Below, one piece after another: positions 42,153 to 48,512 of a DNA stretch of 48,512 nucleotides (the stretch's first letter is position 1; each line of letters begins with the position of its first letter). The position numbers and the translations under genes were made by a program. The stretch lies in contig CAJAQT010000165.1 of assembly GCA_903944165.1 (NCBI GenBank), positions 1 through 48,512 of the forward strand. The letters are read 5' to 3'. This DNA is from an uncultured Methylococcaceae bacterium (GTDB lineage Bacteria; Pseudomonadota; Gammaproteobacteria; Methylococcales; Methylomonadaceae). Under the pieces are notes generated by a model. That model was not told the origin of the DNA and did not search any database. It saw only the letters and a program-made list of their open reading frames with translations.

Positions 42153-42947
42153 ATGAGCGGACTTCATGGTAAACAGGTGTTAGTTACGCGGCCGCGTCAT
42201 CAGTCCGAAACTCTATGTAGATTAATTACCGAAGCGTCAGGTGTAGCGATTAGTCTGCCAACACTTGCCATTGTGCCCGTCGATGATGTTGCCAGCGTTA
42301 AAGCGCAGCTCCTGCACTTAGAACGCTATCACTGGATATTTTTTATGAGTGCCAATGCAGTTACTATGCACATGAACTATTTAGATAATGGTAGAATGCC
42401 AACATTAAAAAGTGTGCGTTTTGCCGCAATCGGTGCTGCCACAGCTAAAGCAATGAAGTCTTTTGGCTTGCCTGTTGATTTAATGCCAGAAGAAGGTTTT
42501 AGTAGTCAAGCGCTGTTAGCCTTAGCACCTTTGCAGGCGACTAATATAACTAATCAAACATGTTTAATTGTTCGCGGAGAAGGTGGACATGAGGAATTAG
42601 CCAACACCTTACTTGCGCGAGGCGCACAGGTTGAGTATTTAAATGTGTATAAAAGAGTGCTTCCTGAGGTTGATTGTACGCAGCTTATGCAGTTACTACA
42701 GCACAATTGCTTGCATGCAATCACTATTACCAGCGCTGAAGCATTGCGAAACTTATTAACGTTGCTGTGTTCGGATTATCATCAAAAACTGTTTAGAATA
42801 CCTATGATTGTTGTTAGCGAACGAATTAAACAAATAGCAAAAGAACTGGGGTGTGAGCATATCATTATTGCCGTCAGTCCATCGGATACAGCCATATTTC
42901 AGGCAGTTAAAAAAGTGATTAATGGGGGAATAGCGTGGCAGAAGTAA
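42153..42947 (+). CDS. hemD: Uroporphyrinogen-III synthase
   Basis: The product is 264 residues from ATG 42153 (MSGLHGKQVLVTRPRHQSETL), one base after the hemC stop. Longer in-frame starts lie inside hemC. The two-domain HemD fold is suggested by LVTRPRHQ, the FFMSANAV step, FAAIGAATAKAMKSFG, LIVRGEGG, VYKRVLP and AITITSAEALRNL. The enzyme inverts ring D and closes hydroxymethylbilane to uroporphyrinogen III. Sequence conservation in this family is low, but context settles it. It overlaps hemX by 13 bases. Confidence 0.94.
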   Translation: MSGLHGKQVLVTRPRHQSETLCRLITEASGVAISLPTLAIVPVDDVASVKAQLLHLERYHWIFFMSANAVTMHMNYLDNGRMPTLKSVRFAAIGAATAKAMKSFGLPVDLMPEEGFSSQALLALAPLQATNITNQTCLIVRGEGGHEELANTLLARGAQVEYLNVYKRVLPEVDCTQLMQLLQHNCLHAITITSAEALRNLLTLLCSDYHQKLFRIPMIVVSERIKQIAKELGCEHIIIAVSPSDTAIFQAVKKVINGGIAWQK

Positions 42948-44197
42948 GTGAAGAACAAAAACAAGAACCAGTAGAGCTTAAAAAAAGCCAGACAACGCCG
43001 CGCCATGGCTCTTGGTTTGGTGTGGTTATTTTGCTTATTGTGCTAGGGTTGGCTGGTGCAGGTTATTTTCTTTTTACGCAGCTGCGTGATAGGCAAGAAG
43101 GCTTGGGTGGTGAAGTTAAAGGTCAGATGTCCAAGCAAATAGCTGATTATCAAGATCAATTAACGGCTATTCAAAATCAATTAGCTTCTTTAGAGGCCAG
43201 TATTGGTAATAAAGATGCACATTTTAATACTACCTTAGCTAACTTTTCGCAATTACATAATGAAAAATTATCCGTTACACGCACTGAATTAATCGAATCT
43301 GTGCATCGTATTGAGCGTCAATTAGGTAAAACACGAGGTGACTGGTTAGTTGCTGATGCAGAGTATTTACTCACAGTGGCTAATGAACGCTTGCATTTAA
43401 TTGGCGATGTAAAAACCACGCAAGAAGCCTTGGAAGCAGCAGATTTACGTTTACGTGAAAGTGGTGATGCAGGGGTATATAAAGTTAGAGAGCAAATTGC
43501 TAATGAGTTAACACAGCTACGTACAATCACTGTCCCTGATATTATTGGCATGTATGTATCCTTGCAAAGCCTTGAAAATCAAGTAGATAAGCTTGTCTTA
43601 TTTTTGCCTTACATTGGTAAAGAATTATCACCAAGTGCCCAAGTACATGATCATGCAAATAAATTAGCAGAGGGACATGATGCTTTAGAAACTGTGTTAA
43701 CGCAGTTAGAAGGTATCGTAACCATTCGTCACACCGATCAACAAGTCACGGAAATTTTATCTCCAGAACAAGCACGCTTTATTCGTGAACAGGTGCGCGT
43801 TAAACTAGAAATAATTAAAATGGCTTTAGTAGAGCGAAACGAAGCAATTTTTCAATCCAGCCTTAAAGATGCCGTGCATTGGATAGAAGAAAATTTTACT
43901 AAAGATGATGAAAGTCGGGCAATGTTAAATGAACTTAATCGCTTCGCTGCTGTTAAGCTGCGCGGCAATTATCCTGATATTAGTCAACCAATAAAAATGT
44001 TACGTGATCTAGCTAAATTACGCTTAGCCTCTGATAAAGAAAATGAGCCTGACGCGCCATCATCGGTTCACAATCCTGTTGCGGTTAAAGCCGTTGTTGA
44101 CGTAAAAAGTGTTGAAAATATTAAACAAGTCGTACCACCGGCTATTTCAGCACCCGCCCCTCAGTCACCTGAAGTAAAACAACCAGAGCATCACTAA
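42935..44197 (+). CDS. hemX: HemX-like membrane protein of the haem operon
   Basis: The product is 420 residues from GTG 42935, with GGGGGA at 42924-42929. It has a short charged N-terminus, one membrane helix (28-48, WFGVVILLIVLGLAGAGYFL), and then a long coiled-coil and helical periplasmic domain (VADAEYLLTVANERLHLIGD). A Pro/Ala/Val-rich tail ends it. This is the layout of HemX, sometimes annotated as a uroporphyrinogen-III methyltransferase but lacking any methyltransferase domain. Its function is not settled; association with HemY in the inner membrane is presumed from the conserved gene order. Confidence 0.9.
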   Translation: MAEVSEEQKQEPVELKKSQTTPRHGSWFGVVILLIVLGLAGAGYFLFTQLRDRQEGLGGEVKGQMSKQIADYQDQLTAIQNQLASLEASIGNKDAHFNTTLANFSQLHNEKLSVTRTELIESVHRIERQLGKTRGDWLVADAEYLLTVANERLHLIGDVKTTQEALEAADLRLRESGDAGVYKVREQIANELTQLRTITVPDIIGMYVSLQSLENQVDKLVLFLPYIGKELSPSAQVHDHANKLAEGHDALETVLTQLEGIVTIRHTDQQVTEILSPEQARFIREQVRVKLEIIKMALVERNEAIFQSSLKDAVHWIEENFTKDDESRAMLNELNRFAAVKLRGNYPDISQPIKMLRDLAKLRLASDKENEPDAPSSVHNPVAVKAVVDVKSVENIKQVVPPAISAPAPQSPEVKQPEHH

Positions 44198-45426
44198 TGA
44201 AATCCGTACTGTTTTTTATGGCATCGCTTGTTTTTACCCTTGTCGTAGCGTTCTCTGTAAATTATTGGCTACAAGGGTTTAACTCGCCAGGTTATGTATT
44301 AATGGGTATTGGCCATTGGTCTTTAGAATCCACTTTAGCCGTTTTCATCACTACGTTTATTGGTTTATTTTTTATACTGTATTATTTTTTTCGTTGGTTG
44401 GGCTGTTTGTTACGCTTACCAAATCAATTAAAACGTCGTGGCCATACTGTTAAATTTAATCGTTCACAAGAAGCTCTTATTTCTGGGCTAGTGGATTCTG
44501 CAGAAGGTAATTGGGAAAAAGCCGAACACGTTTTAATTAAACATGCCTCGCATAGTGGCGCACCGTTATTACATTATTTAACTGCTGCACGTGCGGCACA
44601 ATCGCGTGGCGCGTTTGATAAGCGCGATGAATACTTAAAAAAAGCGTCAGATCAATCACCTGCTTCTGGCGTTGCAATTGGTTTAACGCAAGCTGAATTG
44701 CATTTATCTGGTAATCAATTTGAACAAGCCTTAGCCACACTGACTAAATTACATTCTATTGAACCTACCCACGCAAGTGTATTGAAGTTACTGCACCAGA
44801 CTTACCAAAAAGCAGGTGACTGGGAAGGCATTAGAAAATTATTACCGTCCTTGCATAGTCAAAAAGTGTTAATGGAAGCAGAGATAAAGTTGCTAGAAAC
44901 CGAAGCGTTTAGCAAATTATTAAAACAAGCGGCAGAAACAGGTGAGGTAGAAAAAATTCAAGAAATTTGGGTTGAAATTCCTAATTACATTAGAAAGGTT
45001 TCAGGTGTCTCCGCTATTTATTTTGCGGCAATGATTAAAGCGGGTGTTGGCTATTTAGTAGAGGATGAATTAAGTCTTGCTTTATCTACAAATTGGGACA
45101 GTACCTTGATTGTTTTATATGGCAGTATTCATTCTAAAGATGCTGTAAAACAATTAGCAATGGCAGAGCGTTGGTTGGAAATACATCAAACTGATTCTGT
45201 GTTATTAGCTTTGCTAGGTAAATTATGCGTACATTCTTCTGAGTACGAAAAAGCAGAAGCGTATTTATCGCAAAGTATTCATCATGAGCCAAGCGTGCAA
45301 GCCTTCCAATTATTAGGAGATGTATTATTTCAGCGTGATGATAAAGAAGGTGCTATTCAATGTTATAAACATGGCTTGGAATTAGCGTCTAGTGAAATTA
45401 TCAAACAGATTGATAGTATTCATTAA
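44197..45426 (+). CDS. hemY: HemY-like TPR membrane protein of the haem operon
   Basis: The product is 409 residues. Two N-terminal membrane helices (about 4-22 and 44-66) carry the HemY_N pattern. Helical TPR repeats follow (GLVDSAEGNWEKAEHVLIKH; EYEKAEAYLSQSIHHEPSVQ; DDKEGAIQCYKHGLELA). It is the proteobacterial HemY, not the Bacillus oxidase of that name. It probably scaffolds late haem enzymes at the membrane. It starts at a TAATG overlap with hemX and ends the operon. Confidence 0.92.
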   Translation: MKSVLFFMASLVFTLVVAFSVNYWLQGFNSPGYVLMGIGHWSLESTLAVFITTFIGLFFILYYFFRWLGCLLRLPNQLKRRGHTVKFNRSQEALISGLVDSAEGNWEKAEHVLIKHASHSGAPLLHYLTAARAAQSRGAFDKRDEYLKKASDQSPASGVAIGLTQAELHLSGNQFEQALATLTKLHSIEPTHASVLKLLHQTYQKAGDWEGIRKLLPSLHSQKVLMEAEIKLLETEAFSKLLKQAAETGEVEKIQEIWVEIPNYIRKVSGVSAIYFAAMIKAGVGYLVEDELSLALSTNWDSTLIVLYGSIHSKDAVKQLAMAERWLEIHQTDSVLLALLGKLCVHSSEYEKAEAYLSQSIHHEPSVQAFQLLGDVLFQRDDKEGAIQCYKHGLELASSEIIKQIDSIH

Positions 45427-45519
45427 GCTTATTCGTATAGTCCTGCAGATGCATACTAGGCTGCGATGACAAATGCTAGCTTAGCGTATTACGAGAACCT
45501 TTTTCATTAATGGTTGATT

Positions 45520-46494
45520 ATGAACCCAACTCGATCGTTACTAACTCCGTCTGACTTCCCCGCCATTTATCGCCAAGAGTTGCGCGTTCTACAACTTAAT
45601 TTAGGCTATCTGTGTAATCTGAGCTGTGTTCATTGTCATGTTAATGCAGGCCCTAAGCGTACTGAATTAATGAGTGCTGAAACGCAGGAACATATTTTTT
45701 CATTCCTTCACCAAACGGGTATTACTACGCTAGATTTAACAGGCGGCGCACCAGAGATGCACCCAGACTTTAAGGCGATAGTGATAAGGTGTAGAAAGCT
45801 TAATATTCATGTTATAGATCGTTGTAATTTAACCATTTTAGAAGATGTACGCTATGTTGGTTTGGCTGAGTTTTTGGCTGAACAGCAGGTTGAAATTATT
45901 GCGTCATTGCCTTGTTATCTGCAAGAAAATGTCGATAAACAGCGCGGAAAAGGCGTTTTTAACGCCAGTATTGCAGCATTGCAACGGTTAAATGCCTTAG
46001 GTTATGGGCAAACGCCACACGGATTACCACTTAATCTTGTTTATAACCCACAAGGTGCCGTTTTACCTCCTCCGCAACACCAATTAGAAACGCAGTATCA
46101 CCAGTATTTAGCTGAACACTATGGTATTAGTTTTACTAAATTATTGGTAATGACCAATATGCCTATTCAACGTTTTGGCAGTACCTTAGTAAGTAAAGGC
46201 GGTTTCGTCACTTATATAGACTTATTAAAGACAGCTTTTTGCCAAGCTAATTTAACCAAACTTATGTGCTTAGATGCTTTAAGTATTGATTGGCAAGGCT
46301 ATGTGTATGATTGTGATTTTAATCAAATGTTAGCAATGCCTCTGGGTGCAGATGCGGTTAAGCCACTTCACGTTACTGAGTTAACGCCTTCCTTATTAGC
46401 AGGCAAAGCCATTGCTACTGCTGAGCATTGCTATGGCTGCACGGCCGGTCAGGGTAGCAGTTGTGGGGGCGCGTTAAATTTAGCACAGGAGTAA
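45520..46494 (+). CDS. arsS: ArsS-type radical SAM protein of arsenosugar biosynthesis
   Basis: The product is 324 residues from ATG 45520 (MNPTRSLLTPSDF); an in-frame TTG at 45514 would add two residues. The radical SAM cluster motif is Cys32-x3-Cys36-x2-Cys39 in LGYLCNLSCVHCHVNAGP. The C-terminal Cys-rich element CYGCTAGQGSSCGG is characteristic of the ArsS/DUF3641 family. ArsS is thought to attach the 5'-deoxyadenosyl group to dimethylarsenite on the way to arsenosugars. No arsM or ars operon repressor is visible nearby. The glycosyltransferase gene follows after 6 bases. Confidence 0.9.
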   Translation: MNPTRSLLTPSDFPAIYRQELRVLQLNLGYLCNLSCVHCHVNAGPKRTELMSAETQEHIFSFLHQTGITTLDLTGGAPEMHPDFKAIVIRCRKLNIHVIDRCNLTILEDVRYVGLAEFLAEQQVEIIASLPCYLQENVDKQRGKGVFNASIAALQRLNALGYGQTPHGLPLNLVYNPQGAVLPPPQHQLETQYHQYLAEHYGISFTKLLVMTNMPIQRFGSTLVSKGGFVTYIDLLKTAFCQANLTKLMCLDALSIDWQGYVYDCDFNQMLAMPLGADAVKPLHVTELTPSLLAGKAIATAEHCYGCTAGQGSSCGGALNLAQE

Positions 46495-46500
46495 GCTAAG

Positions 46501-47184
46501 ATGACATGGCCAATCAGTATTATTATCCCTGTTTTAAACGAAGCTACGAGTATTGTCGCTGCTTTACAGGCGTTACAAACCTTGCGTACTGAGTGTCAGA
46601 TAATTGTTGTTGATGGTGGCAGTCAAGATGACACGGTAGCGCTTGCCACGCCGTGGGTGGATTGTGTGCTAAAAAGTGCCAAAGGGCGAGCTGTGCAGAT
46701 GAATCAAGGGGCAACAAAAGCGCAGGCTGCTATTTTAGTATTTTTGCACTGCGATACGCACTTACCAAAAGAGGCTGTGCCTCATATTCGGCAAGCATTA
46801 GCTAAAGATTATCAGTGGGGACGTTGTGATGTAGCTTTTGATTCGCCAAAGTGTATATTTCAAATTATTGCCACAATGATGAATATTCGCTCTTGGGTCA
46901 CTGGGATTGCCACAGGCGATCAAGCAATGTTTATGACTCGCGCAGTGTATGAGGCGGTCGACGGTTTTCCTGAGCTTGCCTTAATGGAAGATATTGCTAT
47001 GAGTGCGCGATTAAAAAAATTGTCCAGACCATATTGTTTAAAAATTAACGTGATTACCTCGGCGCGACGTTGGCTAACTCAAGGAATTATGCGCACGATT
47101 TTATTAATGTGGTGGCTTAGATTACGTTTTTTTCTAGGTGCCCACCCCGATCAATTAGCAGCTCTTTATTATCCAAGGCATTAA
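46501..47184 (+). CDS. TIGR04283-type arsenosugar biosynthesis glycosyltransferase
   Basis: The product is 227 residues, a GT-A family-2 enzyme: ISIIIPVLNEATSI, IIVVDGGSQDDT (38-45 region) and FLHCDTHLP as the metal-binding region. ATGDQAMFMTRAVYEAVDGFPEL and LMEDIAMSARLKK follow, the acceptor-site pattern of the TIGR04283 group. The family is named for its place beside arsS and may handle a sugar or phosphate partner of the arsenosugar. It overlaps the next gene by one base. Confidence 0.88.
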   Translation: MTWPISIIIPVLNEATSIVAALQALQTLRTECQIIVVDGGSQDDTVALATPWVDCVLKSAKGRAVQMNQGATKAQAAILVFLHCDTHLPKEAVPHIRQALAKDYQWGRCDVAFDSPKCIFQIIATMMNIRSWVTGIATGDQAMFMTRAVYEAVDGFPELALMEDIAMSARLKKLSRPYCLKINVITSARRWLTQGIMRTILLMWWLRLRFFLGAHPDQLAALYYPRH

Positions 47185-47966
47185 TGGAATCGTCGTGGCG
47201 TCTCATTATTTTTGTAAGCGTATTTTTCATCATGTGGAGTTGGGAAAAATATAATCCCTTACGCCCGATTGAGCAGGTTAAGTCATATCGACGCACAGTT
47301 AACTTAACGCTTGCTGTGTTCACGATGTTGTTAATGCGACTTAGCTTTGGTGCAAGCAGCATTTTATTGGCACAAGAAGCACAGTTACAAGGAATGGGTT
47401 TACTAAATTACTTTCAGGTGTTGTCGGTTGGGCAAGGCTTGATCAGTATCATTATGCTCGATCTAGCTATTTATTGGCAGCATCGATTATTCCATCAATG
47501 GGCAGGATTATGGCGTTTACACGAAGTGCATCACAGCGATCTTGACTTTGATGTCACCACTGCATTGCGCTTTCATCCCTTAGAAATTGTGCTGTCAATG
47601 GGCTATAAGTTAGCACTCATTCTGATACTAGGTATTTCACCCTTGGCCGTGTTGGTATTTGAAATTGGCTTAAATGCGAGTGCCTTGTTCAATCACAGTA
47701 ATATACGCTTACCTGTCGCGTTAGAGCGTGTCGTGCGGCTTATTTTGGTGACGCCAGCTATGCACCGTATTCATCATTCTATTTTGCCTACCGAGCAGGC
47801 AACTAACTTTGGTTTTTGTTTATCGTGCTGGGATAGATTGTTTGGTACTTACCAAGCAACCGCGCAAGGTGATCAAACCACCATGTTGATAGGCGTGGCG
47901 CGCTATCGAACACCCGCACAAGTTAATTTTGTAAAGTGTTTGCTTATGCCTTTTACAAAGCGATAA
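47184..47966 (+). CDS. Sterol desaturase/fatty-acid hydroxylase family membrane protein
   Basis: The product is 260 residues with several membrane helices. The three histidine clusters of the di-iron family are present: His100-x3-His104 (QHRLFH), His113-x2-His116-His117 (LHEVHHSD) and His194-x2-His197-His198 (MHRIHHS). It is therefore likely an oxygen-dependent hydroxylase or desaturase acting on a lipid. Its start overlaps the glycosyltransferase stop by one base, so the three genes form one operon. Arsenic could end up in a lipid through such a step (arsenolipids), but that link is inference. Confidence 0.9.
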   Translation: MESSWRLIIFVSVFFIMWSWEKYNPLRPIEQVKSYRRTVNLTLAVFTMLLMRLSFGASSILLAQEAQLQGMGLLNYFQVLSVGQGLISIIMLDLAIYWQHRLFHQWAGLWRLHEVHHSDLDFDVTTALRFHPLEIVLSMGYKLALILILGISPLAVLVFEIGLNASALFNHSNIRLPVALERVVRLILVTPAMHRIHHSILPTEQATNFGFCLSCWDRLFGTYQATAQGDQTTMLIGVARYRTPAQVNFVKCLLMPFTKR

Positions 47967-48092
47967 TTATTTTATCTTTTAAAGCATTGTTTTATATTGT
48001 TTTAATGGTGATAGTCTATTTATTGCATACTTAAAGGAAAAACAGGAACAAGGGTAGTGTGTGGGCATAATGAGAATGGCAGCCCCAAATTA

Positions 48093-48245
48093 TTAATTTA
48101 CTTTATGCAAAAGCTCCAAATCGTAGATGATTTTATTGTTACTGAGCGTTACAACTTTTTGTTTGAGTAATGCCTCAAATAATTTTTTACAATCACTGGC
48201 TTTATTAGAATTCTCAAATATTTTTATCTGGGCAAGCACAAACAT
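48093..48245 (-). CDS. Short frame following the broken fhcA
   Basis: A 50-codon frame on the minus strand starts at ATG 48245, overlapping the stop of the fhcA fragment (TAATG), and ends at TAA 48093. The peptide (MFVLAQIKIFENSNKASD and 32 more residues) is of no family I recognise. It could be a remnant of whatever was joined to fhcA. The stretch 47967-48092 shows nothing else. Confidence 0.3.
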   Translation of the reverse strand: MFVLAQIKIFENSNKASDCKKLFEALLKQKVVTLSNNKIIYDLELLHKVN

Positions 48246-48512
48246 TACTCATTTAAATCAAAGCTACGAATATTGGCTTTAAAGGCATTCGCACCGCCTG
48301 CGTTAATCACTTTCAAGCCTAAACATTTAGTCGCGTGTAACGTCCATGCCACATAGTCATTGATTTGATTCTGACCCGCTTTAGCACGCAATAAGCGCAA
48401 TAAAAAATCATCGTTGCCCAAAATGGCTAAACCAGCGGTATCAATAATGGGAATATCCGCCATTTGTAAATGTGCGTCTAAGGCATTGGCGGGCAAAATG
48501 GCAGGTTCAACA
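48245..48512 (-). pseudogene. fhcA: Fragment of formylmethanofuran dehydrogenase subunit A / Fhc complex subunit A (prematurely ended)
   Basis: The frame is open from the right edge (EPAILPANALDAHLQMADIP...) to TAA 48245-48247, giving 88 residues. The stretches PIIDTAGLAILGNDDFLLRL, INDYVAWTLHAT and LGLKVINAGGANAFK match my knowledge of FhcA/FmdA, an amidohydrolase-fold subunit. That subunit belongs to the formyltransferase/hydrolase complex of tetrahydromethanopterin-linked C1 oxidation. In intact relatives this region lies in the first 40% of a protein of roughly 550 residues. Here it stops at DLNE and no continuation is found in any frame downstream. The start is outside the window. It is probably a truncated gene. 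The family call is from memory and needs a search. Confidence 0.6.

Overview
The window reads as chromosome of an AT-rich gammaproteobacterium. Evidence is the typical gammaproteobacterial housekeeping groups maf-rng-yhdP, nitrilase-tldD-pmbA and hemC-hemD-hemX-hemY, plus rlmH, pabB and a BamC-like lipoprotein. Uma2-type and Rpn-type nuclease genes, heptad-repeat coiled-coil proteins, many small palindromic repeats and a broken tetrahydromethanopterin-pathway gene (fhcA) at the right edge suggest a filamentous sulfur oxidizer of the Thiotrichales/Beggiatoa kind or a methanotroph. That placement is an inference and is not proven here. No rRNA, tRNA, CRISPR array or complete insertion sequence was seen.

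Layout. (1) 1-3.9 kb is an accessory strip: the tail of an Rpn-type protein, a Uma2 nuclease-like gene, a sugar-phosphate transferase, a HEPN protein, a broken aspartic protease gene, a full Rpn-type gene, and several palindromic repeats. (2) 3.9-8.4 kb on the minus strand holds a nitrilase, a BamC-like lipoprotein, tldD and pmbA. (3) 8.7-12.7 kb on the minus strand is a chemosensory core: a lone CheB-type receiver, CheA and CheW. (4) 12.7-13.4 kb is a gene-free nest of repeats, including an apparent small insertion inside an older repeat. (5) 13.4-20.2 kb on the plus strand is rlmH-maf-rng, a small inverted-repeat element and yhdP. (6) 20.4-30.9 kb on the plus strand is the second half of the chemosensory system: two chemoreceptors with several HAMP-like segments, a coiled-coil membrane protein, CheR, a coiled-coil nuclease-like protein, a triple-CheW protein and CheB, followed by moeA. 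There is no second CheA, so these genes probably work with the CheA at 9-12 kb. (7) 30.9-36.3 kb holds a DHH-family pseudoenzyme divergent from a 1268-residue BTAD/STAND regulator with an apparently dead cyclase domain, then a family-5 uracil-DNA glycosylase. (8) 36.4-40.6 kb holds a DEAD-box helicase, a tiny membrane protein, a small basic protein behind a perfect operator-like palindrome, pabB and half of a CheW domain. (9) 41.2-45.4 kb is the haem operon. (10) 45.5-48.0 kb is an arsenosugar-type pair (ArsS radical SAM and TIGR04283 glycosyltransferase) coupled to a sterol-desaturase-family membrane oxygenase. (11) The right edge holds a truncated fhcA.

The most unusual items are the nested repeat insertion with uninterrupted related copies elsewhere in the window, the regulator/pseudoenzyme pair at 31 kb, the split chemosensory system with two repeat-rich coiled-coil partners, the palindrome-plus-basic-protein unit at 38.2-38.6 kb, and the broken fhcA.
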